From NCBI GenBank assembly GCA_030374805.1, contig JARGSG010000075.1, positions 269,504 through 333,503 on the forward strand: a stretch of DNA of 64,000 bases. The letters are read 5' to 3'. Both the position numbers and the translations under genes were made by a program. Source of the stretch: Gracilaria gracilis. Taxonomy: Eukaryota > Rhodophyta > Florideophyceae > Gracilariales > Gracilariaceae. The notes under the pieces were generated by a model. The model had not been told where the DNA came from and made no database searches. It saw only the letters and a list, made by a program, of their open reading frames with translations. Shown here one piece after another: positions 55,354-64,000 of the stretch (its first letter is position 1; every line of letters starts with the position of its first letter).

Positions 55354-58300
55354 ATGCCCAACTGCTGCGTTGAAGGCTGCTCCTTCTTCGCCCGCACCAT
55401 CCCCGCCATCCAAATGCACCAGAGGAGATGCCCCAATCGCCTCAACCCAAACAAGCGTTTCCTCTCCCCAGGCGGAGGCCTCCCCCAATTCCCCCCACGC
55501 ATCAAGCGTCACAAGTCTACCCCCCACCTCCATACACCTCCCCCTCCCACAAACCGCCCTTCCGACAACGTCCCCATCGCAGACGACGACTCCTACCACC
55601 ACCAGCAACTCTCCCTCTCGCTCCACACCCAGGACGCCTACCACATCGCCACCACCCTCGTCTGCTCCATCTCCCCCTCCCCTACTCCTCCTACTCCCCC
55701 TTCCTTCCCCCTCCTCAACAACCCCCACCTCCAACGCATGGTCCTCTACATCTCTTCCATCGCCTCCTCCCTCGGCCTCCGAAAGGCTGACGAACTCATC
55801 TCCCTCCTCTACGACCCCGCCTTCTCCAAATCCGCCTTCCCTAACGCCGTCTCCTCCGCCTTCCCTAACGCCGCCTCCTCCGCCTTCCAGTGTCTCAAAC
55901 TTCAAACAGACCTCTTCCAACACCGAGTCAGCAACATCGGCTTCGCTCCCACCACCCTCTCCGACCCACAGCAGCCCTTCTCCACCACCATCTTCCGAAA
56001 GGACCCCATCCAGGTCCTCAAACAACAACTCGCCCTCGCACACTTCCACAACACCTTCTTCCCCCCCGTCTCCCACACAACACCTTCCGGCTCTCCCACT
56101 TTCGCCCACCCCATGGCCTCCACCCTCAGAAAAGAAGCATTCCCCGCCCTCAAAGCCGCAATCATGCACTCTTCCAACGACTCCGGCATCTGACACACCC
56201 CCGACTCCACCGGTATCGATTCTTTCATCGGCTTGGTCCAAATCTACTCCGACAAGTCCTCCACCTCCCTCAAATGCTCTTCCATCACCTCCTACCCCCT
56301 TCACATCACCCTTCTCAACTTCTCCGATGCCTTCCGTCGCAAGTGCATCACCGAACACCTCACCCTTCTCAGATACTTGCCAACCTCCTTCCTCCCAACC
56401 AACCCCTCCCAAGACCACGACACCATCCCTCAAACCTCCTCTCACATCCCCCGCCACACCAAAATGGAACTCATTCAGCTCGCCATCTCCAACCTCCTCG
56501 GCCCCCTCCTCTCCTCCGGTCTCAACGGCTTCCCCTTCCGTGACGCCCATGGCGTTCTGCGCCACTGTCACCCAATCATCGCCAGCTACTGCACCGACGT
56601 CCCCGAAGCAAAAGACATCCTCGCCATCTCCCACGGAACCCGCCCCCAACACCGTTGCCATACATGCACCGTCTCCCGCACAGACCTCCCCCTACACATT
56701 CAATCCCCTTCCCCCCGAACTCAGCACCAGACCCTCGCCGCACGCAAATCACACTACACTCTCCTCCAACAATCATAAAACGCTCTCCTTGCTCTTAAGC
56801 CCAGAATCTCCCGCAACACAAAGGAAAAAGCCCTTGAAGGCCTCCACTCCCTCTCCCTCGCAAAGTACTCGTCCCTCTTCGAATCATCCTTCTTCTCAAC
56901 ATCACCCCACTCCTCTCCCCTTACAACATCTTCACCTTCGAACCACTCCACAACTTCCACCTTGGTGTCTCCAAGCTAATCAAGCTCGCCGCCATCGAGA
57001 GACTTCGCTCAGAAGCACTCTTCACCACCTCCCGTTCCTCCAAGTCCCATCGCCCCTTCAACTCCGTCCGCACTTCCATCATCAGACATTCAAACACCAT
57101 CCTCTCCGTCATCGAAAAGCACTCCCCCGCAAACGGACTCCACATCGACTTCTCCACTTCCGACAACTGTCAAACTCTCAACGGTTTCTTCACTACCGAC
57201 GGTTTGCGTGGTATGCTCGAGGCAAAAGACTACCGCGCACTCGACATGGTCTTCCCCTTCATCGGCGCCTTCTTCGGCCGATGCTGTGACGAAGTCGATT
57301 CAGCTCCCATCACTTCCGTCTTCTCCAAGTACTCAGACCTCCTCCTAGCCTCCATGCGATACAACACCTTCACCGAATGGACCGACGCCCGCCTCACCGA
57401 CCTCCACAAGCAAATCCGCTCCTTCAAGCGATCAGCCGTACTCGTCCTCGGCCCCCACCACACTTCCAGCCTCGGAACCCTCACGTTTCACCTCCTCGAC
57501 CACATTGTCGAGGAAATTCGCCGCTTCGGAGGCCTCCAATTCAATGATGCCGGCATATTCGAGCACGCCCACACCCTCTTCAATTCGCACTACTCCAAAA
57601 CCTCAAAGCGCAGGTCCACCGCACATCAAGAAACCATTCGTGCCATCCATCGCTCCAACGCCATCAAAGACTGGAATCCCGTCTCCACAAACCCTTCCAT
57701 CACCTCCTCCTCCCCTGGCCTTGCTTCCCTCCTCCAATCCCGAGAACCCGGTTTCGTCCGTGATGGCAAACACATCTCCTTCGCTGACCTAATCACTGCC
57801 CACAAATTCATTCGCTCCAATCCTCACCTCCCTCACAAATCTCTCCAACACCTTTTCCCTCCCGATACTCTATCCATTCTTGCACAATTTGGAAGAGACG
57901 CCCTCCCATCCCTCATCACCCTCTCTCTCGAAGTTCTACAACTCACTGACAACTCCCCCGCCCTCCGTCAGACTCGACTCACCGTATTCAACTCCGCTTA
58001 CGTCGTCGGCGGTTACATCACAACACTCGAAAACTCCATTGAAGAGCGGAACGAGCTCGCCTCCCAGGATCCTCCAGGCCCTCTCATCCAACGAATTTTT
58101 GCCACCCCCTCCTTCGGTCCATCCAAGTCTCCAAAGTTCTCCCACGTTCTCGTCGCCGGCTCCACCTCCCCCCCTCCACATTCATCGTCTGGGTCTGCAA
58201 ACTCATCTCCCTTCTTCGTTTAGCCCTTCCTTCTTCAACTTCTTCTCCCAAGGAGTTCGCCTTCGTCCAGTTCATGGAACTCGTCCCACCCAGCGACGAA

Positions 58301-58584
58301 GTCGATCTCACCCTCAACTGCGTTTGACTCCGATGGGGAACCGACGACGAACATAACCACACCATCCACCCAGTTCCCATCTCTACCCACTCCACTTCCG
58401 ATAACGTTTCCCCTTGGTATGGACTCATCCCCTCTTCCTTCATCCTTGGCTCCGTTCATGTTCTCCGCCAGAACTACCCCACTCCTCCCTTCACTTCTCG
58501 TCTACACTGGCACTTTCACCGATTCTATCTCAATCGGTTCTATCGAGACCCCACCGCCAAGCCTTATCTACCATCCAACACGTA
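55354..58584 (+). pseudogene. Plavaka (KDZ-type) transposase, broken
   Basis: ATG 55354 opens with a zinc-finger-like start (MPNCCVEGCSFF ... MHQRRCPNRLNPN). The core is typical of Plavaka transposases: IDSFIGLVQIYSDKSS (first acidic motif), SYPLHITLLNFSDAFRRK, HLTLLRYLPTSFLP, FRDAHGVLRHCHPIIASYC and DVPEAKD...HRCHTC. After the frameshift come LLNITPLLSPYNIFTFEPLH and NFHLGVSKLIKLAAIERL, and the C-terminal end LNRFYRDPTAKPY near 58580. TGA at 56191-56193 (likely Trp), TAA at 56776-56778, a shift near 56890, a change near 58200 and a TGA near 58327 break about 1,070 codons. The coding strand is very rich in C and T. Plavaka elements are DNA transposons related to CACTA-type elements. Confidence 0.7.
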
Positions 58585-58751
58585 GCCACGTAGCCTCTAT
58601 TCCCTGTTAGCTTCAGCTGCATAAAAATTTAAACCCGCTTCGTTTCAATTGGAAGGAGTGAAGATACGCATGACATGAGAAAGAAGAAGCATCTCTTCCC
58701 CATCTCAAACATACCTCAACCCCTTCCCCCCCACTGCACCTCACCCTACCC

Positions 58752-61566
58752 TTAGTAGCCCGCCTCTTCCCTACCACCAACCCCTGTCCCTTCCCTGCGT
58801 TCCGCCCGGTGTGCCACCAACCGCCCGAAACTCGCGTTCTCCGGTCGACAGGCCGCTATGTAACAATCAAGAACTGCACCTAGTCTCCATGTTAGTTTTG
58901 CCAGAAAAAAAAAATCCTCCCTCACAGCTAGGTATATATTCTCCCTCGATGGTACCCACAGCCCAACTGTCGCAGTTCTCCCAGAGTTTCCCGACAAACA
59001 CCTCGGATCTCCATCCACAAACCCATCGTTCTCAAACTCCTCGGCATGCTCCTCCTGTAGCGATTGCCAGGCTACTACCAGTATTCCTTCAACAGCCCCA
59101 GGTAGATAATTCTCATACAAAGTAGAGAACAAAAGCTGTCTTTGCCCTCCACGTCCCACAACCTTGTTCATAGTTTTCACCACACAGGCAATCCAGGCGT
59201 CAAGTTTCGCAAGGTGCATCACGGTCCCATCCACTTACTGCCGCTCACCGTCACTTTGCCTCTCCACTGTGTATCCCATATACTCCTCCAACACTGGCAA
59301 CGCCATGCCATTTTTGAATTACATATCTTCATCATCAACCTCCTATGGTGGCCCAACCGCAACGAGACCCGGAATACGCAAGGTCTTCGAACAGGCTCGT
59401 TCTCCACGCACACAACTCATTCCCCCCGCCCTCCTCGCTTTCAATCAGCTTCTCGCGCGCCTCCCCCATCTGCTGCTTAAGCTCTCCCCATAGCTCAGTC
59501 TCCTCAGTAGGTTTTGCACGTTTCGCAATCAAATCATATCCAAGGATGGAGAATAACTTGTCGCGAGCCGCCCGCTTTCGCACCCCAATCACATCGCTTA
59601 ATGTCTGCTTCATCCGCTACCTCAGACGCTTGTCCGCACTCACATTATTTACACACTCCTGTTTTCTTCCCGCTTCTCGTATCGTCTCCCAAGTATCTCC
59701 CATTATTTTCGTCTCCACCACATACTTCAACAGCACATCACTTCCTCCCTCCGTTGATGGCGTATACGCCCTCATCTCATATGCCACTTGATACGGGCAC
59801 CGAGGTACCATCTCCTTCTCCCCAATCTCAAATATGCTGCCTTCCCTACTTTCTCCCACCGTCTCACCCCTGTTCTTCCAGCTCCTACCAACGTTCTCTG
59901 TGTCAAAACAGAGTTCTGACACCTCTAACTTCGCATAGTGGAGAATCTTATTATATACAGCCCTTGCAAATCCGTAAAAACATTCTGGCACCTCTATTTC
60001 ATGTTTTCGACGCCCCTTCACTTCCTTCCCACACCCCCTTCGCTTCCTACCCTTCACAGCCTCCCTAAAACTTTCAATCAACCCATGTTGCTGCTTCAGC
60101 TCCTCCCTCACCCGTTCCAATTCTTTCTGCGTGAGCTTCAAACTCACCATCATGGTATAGTGATCCTCCTCCATATTTTCCAGCTTCCCTTTCAACGAAT
60201 TCACCCTCTCAACCAGTGCAGACCTTGGCAACACGCGTAAGTTCTCTTCATCTCCTTCTGCTATTCCTGTAGTTCCCATTTCCCTTGCTCCGTTCCTCTC
60301 TCCACGATCCCCAGAATCGTCGACTCCTGCTTCATGCACATCGTCCTCAATCCGAACAGCATTATGCCTCACACGTATTCCTTCAGGCGTTCGTACCGCG
60401 GTTTCTACCAAGTTCCCTCCAGTTCTATGCCTGTTTCCTACAACGACATCTTCTCCTTCGAATACCCTCCCATCCACTGATATATTGTCTCTCACATTCT
60501 CAATCACTGATCCACCACTGCTACGTCCTACAACTCTCCCGGGCAAATTGTCTCGGAGCCATTCCATCCTCTCCACATTGGCGTGGCTCCCCATTCCATC
60601 GCCCACACGCCCAATTCGCCTCCCACTGTCCTCTGCCTTTCCAAGCTCCCTCATATGCCTCATACCCCCCACTTCCTCTTCCTCCCGCATCGCAGTATGT
60701 CGCGGTCTACCAGTTCTTTCTCTGCCCACCATTCGATTCCTCCTAACATCAACCACAACCTCCATGCCCTCGTTCCTCGCCTCCTGAACGCCTCCTCCTA
60801 CTTCTCTTTCGCGACCCCTCCCCTCCCGAACGCCAACCTCAGCCACTCTCTCTCCCTCCTTCCCTCGCATATCACGGCTAACTATCCCACTAGTACTTGC
60901 TATCGTCCTTTCCTCCCCCCCACTGCGACATTCCCTCCCCTTCTCTATGACATCTCCACACTCGCCTTCTTCTACAACTTGCGTGGAGTCATCGCCTCTT
61001 CGCCGCCCACCTCTATCCCTACCGCCCCGCGCATCCTTCCCCTGCCTTCCTCCCATCCCTCCCCTGCTTTCCCCTTCTCCGTTTCCCAGCTCATGTGGAA
61101 GCGGAGTAGCTTGTGTTACCAAAGCACTTACCGTTCGCTCGGTTCGCTGTGTTCGCTCCGTTTGCTCGGTGCGCTCGGTTTGCTCGGTTCGCTCGCTTCG
61201 ATCCAAAGGTCGGCCTCGATCACGTCTCCCCGTTTTCTTCCTACCTTTCCGACGTAATCTGCTTCGAGGAGGGCGCCAAGTACGCCCAATACCGCCTTCG
61301 CCATGTTCCCCATCGCCGCTTCGAGGCGCATGCGTAGTACTACCCAAGCCATCCTCGCGACCCCAACCTACCACCTCTGCACGCGTTCGCCCTTTTGACG
61401 CGCGCCCGCTTACATCCTCCGCATTCGCATTCGCATTCGCACTTCTCGTTTTACGTTTCCCCATATGGAATCGGACGACGACGATGCGCCCGGCGGTGCG
61501 CTCTAGATGTTGTCGCCGCTCGCCGCAAGACGTGTTCGCTGCTCGACGTGATCGCAGGTCCCCCAT
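58752..61566 (-). pseudogene. degenerate charged/coiled-coil gene convergent with the Plavaka transposase
   Basis: ATG 61566 (MGDLRSRRAANTSC). The N-terminal half is Arg/Glu/Gly-rich with short tandem repeats (ANANANA at about 61430; RTEQTERTEQTERTQRTERT at about 61140-61200). From about residue 450 there is a coiled coil (LVERVNSLKGKLENMEEDHY; LTQKELERVREELKQQHGL), then a folded-looking part (VPECFYGFARAVYNKILHYA; PYQVAYEMRAYTP). TAG at 59617-59619 interrupts KRLR*RMKQTL. The same frame continues to about 59335, and a shift leads to LPVLEEYMGYTVERQ and the last segment ending at 58752. Family not recognised. Its 3' end faces that of the Plavaka gene across about 170 bases. Confidence 0.45.
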
Positions 61567-61953
61567 GAAACGCACACCTCCACTCTACGTGTGGTAGAAA
61601 TATCGCACCGGTTTAGTACTTCTCGGAATCACTTTCCGAAAATTGGGACGGAAATTTCCCTTCCTGTACGAAACCTCACTGCCAAAAACTGTTACACTTT
61701 CACATGATAACACATGTACTCCGTACCTTCTATTCTATGTACTTGAACGTCAACCCACTCCCCCGAATCCTATCCCCATTTTGTTCACGTCACTGGATGA
61801 TATAAGTGACGACACCGACTCACTTGGGGGAGTTCTCGTCCTCCCCTGTGGAACACGAGAGTTAGACAGAAAGCGTAATAAAATGTACACAATTCGATTT
61901 TACACATAGTACGGTATATGTTTCGGTTCTATAAGTCATAAATCAATTGAGCT
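61567..61953. other. spacer between the degenerate gene and the methyltransferase-SET gene
   Basis: About 390 bases. No ORF is supported. It should hold the 3' end of the upstream gene and the promoter of the downstream one, both on the minus strand. Confidence 0.4.
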
Positions 61954-63981
61954 CTAGTCGACTACTATAGGATTCGAAGACGTACCCCATGTGTACTCCA
62001 TTCCATAATCTGCAAACAACTCTTCTCCTACTTCTACAACCTGAAGTGCCCGGACGGCAAGCATTCGGTATTCTCTTAATCGAAGTGGAGTTCGCCCAGT
62101 TTTTGGGGTTCGACTCACCGCCACATTGGCAGTCCGTCGCTGCTTCAAGCCATCGTCCACTGCATCCCTATATTTATCCCCTTCCATATATTTTGGGTCG
62201 TTAATTGTTCCACCCAACGAAAATGGAGCGGGGACAATCCATACAGGGATTGTAGGTACTTCTCGTCTCCTTTCCGGGAGTTTCCGGAATACCTCGCCTC
62301 GCAGGCTAACCTCCATCGCATAAGTTCGAAAACGTGTGGAGGTGGCTCCCAACAACCCTTCCCCATACTTATTGTGTACCTCCTTCCTCTTCGTTGAGTC
62401 ATGGTACACTAGAGTTCCGTAAAAGAAACATATCTCTTCGTTCTTCATGAAACGGCGCGTGGTAAACACTCCCACCCCTGCGTCATGGTGACGAATCGAC
62501 GACTTCCCAATGCGAAAACCACACATAGTGGCCTCCAGTGCCAACATCGCGTTCCAATCCAGGAGACCCATCTTCCCTTGCAACGTTTTCGGCCACTCAT
62601 GCAGCGCTTTGCGCCTGCCGATCATGGCCATGCCCTCCTCCTGCCACATCGATGCCAGGAAGTCTACAATATACGGTGGGAACTTCTGATACTGTGGGAA
62701 GCCGGATGGAGCCTTCCATGATCGTGCAGGACGAGCGTTACACTTGGGAAATAAGTCCATCACGCGATTCACAGAGTTTCGGACCTCCTGCGTAATTTGA
62801 ATGTCCGTCTCATTGTCGCGCATGCACATCGCGAACTGAACAATTCCCGCGTGCCTAGCATGCACAAAACAGTCAGGGTCTAGCTCACAACCAATAAACT
62901 TCCGATGACGTTGTAACTCTATGCATGCCTTGGCAGTCGAAAAAGTTCCCGCGAACAAGTCCACCACTGTATCACCTGGCTGTGAAAATCTGCTGATCAG
63001 CTCCTTCAACAACGCGCGAGGTTTTTGTTCCGACCTCACCTTTTGCAACATGTAGCCCCCACCCTCCTTCTTTCTTTTCCATTGAAGAGTCTCCCAATTG
63101 GACATGGGCGGTACCTGGCCAATAACACTGTGGTACCCTGGATACCTCGACTGCACGTAGTTGAAGTTCTCATAGTTCACCATCGCATGCTGCTGTGCAT
63201 AAGCGAGGCCACTTCGAACACCATGTATTGAATACTCCATGGCAGGGAAAAAGGAGCAGGAGCTGCGTCCCGGGTTACGCATGGGGTTGCCTTGCGACCG
63301 TATAAAATGAATTGGGACCTGGTCCATAACAAACGATCGCCTCGGGACCCCTTGCTCGTCCTTTGCTCCAATAAGGGAAAGCACCCTCGTCCACTGGTTC
63401 ACCTGTTCCAATGCACAGAAGATAACGAAATGACCCCCCGGGCGTGACAGCATTGATATAAGCTTTGCCGCCTTCTTCATATGCTCAGCGCTCAGCATAT
63501 CGTACCGACTGTTCTCCCGGTTCTTATCGGCCCTTATGTTGTATGGTGGGCACATAAGAACCAGTTGAACTTTCCCCAATGGAGAGACTCCGTTGTTTCG
63601 CAGAGTCTCGTCCGTTTCCACCATATCCTCGAACCCGCAATTATACATTCGAAAGTATATCTCCATTTCCAGTTCACAACGTTGGAATGCCATTTTATCG
63701 TCCAAAGAGGAAATGGCAGGAGGAGGCTGTATGTCAGCGTCGGACGACTGTTCGCCAACATCTTCATTCCCACTCTCACCCACTACATCCATTCTACTTC
63801 CGTCATCTCCATCCCCTCCTTGTTTCCCCTCCGAAGGATTCCCCCTTTCCAACTGCTCATCGTCATCGTTCTGAATTTCGATGGCAGGCTCCGGTTTCGA
63901 TATCGACGTGAGAGGTATATCAGGGACCCTGAGTGTTTCTTTGATTTTCGAAGGGCTTATTGTCTCCAAGATGGAGGACAT
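61954..63981 (-). CDS. beta-class amino DNA methyltransferase fused to a SET domain
   Basis: 675 codons, intact, from ATG 63981 to TAG 61954. The frame is open to the window edge, so an earlier start is possible. Residues 1-95 are acidic and low-complexity. Residues 138-150 carry QLVLMCPPYNIRA (motif IV, Cys in place of the usual Asp/Asn/Ser before PPY). Residues 335-370 carry PGDTVVDLFAGTFSTAKACI ... FIGCELD (motif I/II, AdoMet binding). Motif IV before motif I with about 190 residues between is the beta-class order of N6-adenine or N4-cytosine methyltransferases. Residues 499-660 look like a divergent SET domain: DAGVGVFTTRRFMKNEEICF, YGTLVYHD, GGTINDPKY and the end VGEELFADYGMEY. The canonical N-H-S motif is not clear (RTANVAVS). 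Predicted role: DNA base methylation plus lysine methylation or histone binding, in the nucleus. Confidence 0.7.
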   Translation of the reverse strand: MSSILETISPSKIKETLRVPDIPLTSISKPEPAIEIQNDDDEQLERGNPSEGKQGGDGDDGSRMDVVGESGNEDVGEQSSDADIQPPPAISSLDDKMAFQRCELEMEIYFRMYNCGFEDMVETDETLRNNGVSPLGKVQLVLMCPPYNIRADKNRENSRYDMLSAEHMKKAAKLISMLSRPGGHFVIFCALEQVNQWTRVLSLIGAKDEQGVPRRSFVMDQVPIHFIRSQGNPMRNPGRSSCSFFPAMEYSIHGVRSGLAYAQQHAMVNYENFNYVQSRYPGYHSVIGQVPPMSNWETLQWKRKKEGGGYMLQKVRSEQKPRALLKELISRFSQPGDTVVDLFAGTFSTAKACIELQRHRKFIGCELDPDCFVHARHAGIVQFAMCMRDNETDIQITQEVRNSVNRVMDLFPKCNARPARSWKAPSGFPQYQKFPPYIVDFLASMWQEEGMAMIGRRKALHEWPKTLQGKMGLLDWNAMLALEATMCGFRIGKSSIRHHDAGVGVFTTRRFMKNEEICFFYGTLVYHDSTKRKEVHNKYGEGLLGATSTRFRTYAMEVSLRGEVFRKLPERRREVPTIPVWIVPAPFSLGGTINDPKYMEGDKYRDAVDDGLKQRRTANVAVSRTPKTGRTPLRLREYRMLAVRALQVVEVGEELFADYGMEYTWGTSSNPIVVD

Positions 63982-64000
63982 AAGCGAGTTAGAGAAACAA

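Noticed and set aside
55175..57289. A 704-codon Ser/Pro/Thr-rich ORF over the Plavaka gene, and a 447-codon Gly/Glu/Val ORF on the other strand.
   Set aside because: Both follow from the pyrimidine bias of the segment; the Plavaka motifs lie in other frames.
54900..61680. Possible terminal repeats of the Plavaka element: TTTCCGAAAAT words near 54910 and 61640.
   Set aside because: The match is short, partly in direct orientation, and no flanking duplication was found.

Overview
This is a eukaryotic, intron-poor and repeat-dense window. It has no operons, ribosome-binding sites or rRNA/tRNA genes that I could recognise. The mix of intronless host-type genes (a Sel1/TPR-repeat protein, a divergent kinase-like protein, a secreted glycine-rich repeat protein), Copia and Gypsy LTR elements and a Plavaka (KDZ-type) transposase suggests a red alga of the Chondrus crispus kind. 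That assignment is inference from genome style, not a sequence match.

Layout. 0.09-4.0 kb: a broken gene set with a ParB-like domain plus helix-turn-helix region, and downstream a 2-oxoglutarate/Fe(II) dioxygenase-like domain. 4.2-6.1 kb: a Rossmann-type protein (minus) and an unrecognised coiled-coil ORF (plus). 7.06-13.47 kb: Copia element A (plus), old and broken, LTRs 220 bp, target duplication GTTAG. 15.3-22.4 kb: the host-gene island (Sel1, glycine-rich protein, kinase-like protein), with a small TA-flanked inverted-repeat element at 18.3 kb and a perfect 27-bp palindrome at 22.7 kb. 24.2-30.57 kb: Copia element B (minus), young, LTRs 205 bp with 3 differences, target duplication GAAAA.

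30.6-53.4 kb is a nest of Gypsy elements. Element C (plus, 31343-40847, LTRs 850 bp, target duplication TGAAC) is inserted in an ORF whose halves lie at 31168-31342 and from 40848 on. Element D (minus, gag and pol remnants 44-46.8 kb) and element E (plus, 47.6-53.4 kb) are decayed relatives. E carries a solo LTR in its gag and a 34-bp C run in its 3' LTR. The three Gypsy settings share an unrecognised protein coded antisense to pol at the 3' end of the element.

53.8-64 kb: a tyrosine-recombinase remnant, a small unknown ORF, a broken Plavaka transposase (plus, 55354-58584), a convergent degenerate purine-rich gene (minus, 58752-61566) and, at the right edge, an open 675-codon gene fusing a beta-class amino-DNA-methyltransferase to a SET domain. 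The DNA-modification genes at both ends of the window (ParB-like and dioxygenase on the left, methyltransferase-SET on the right) are the most unusual content. I read them as cargo of mobile elements that write or erase DNA or chromatin marks; this is a hypothesis. All element boundaries and domain calls were made by eye from the sequence.
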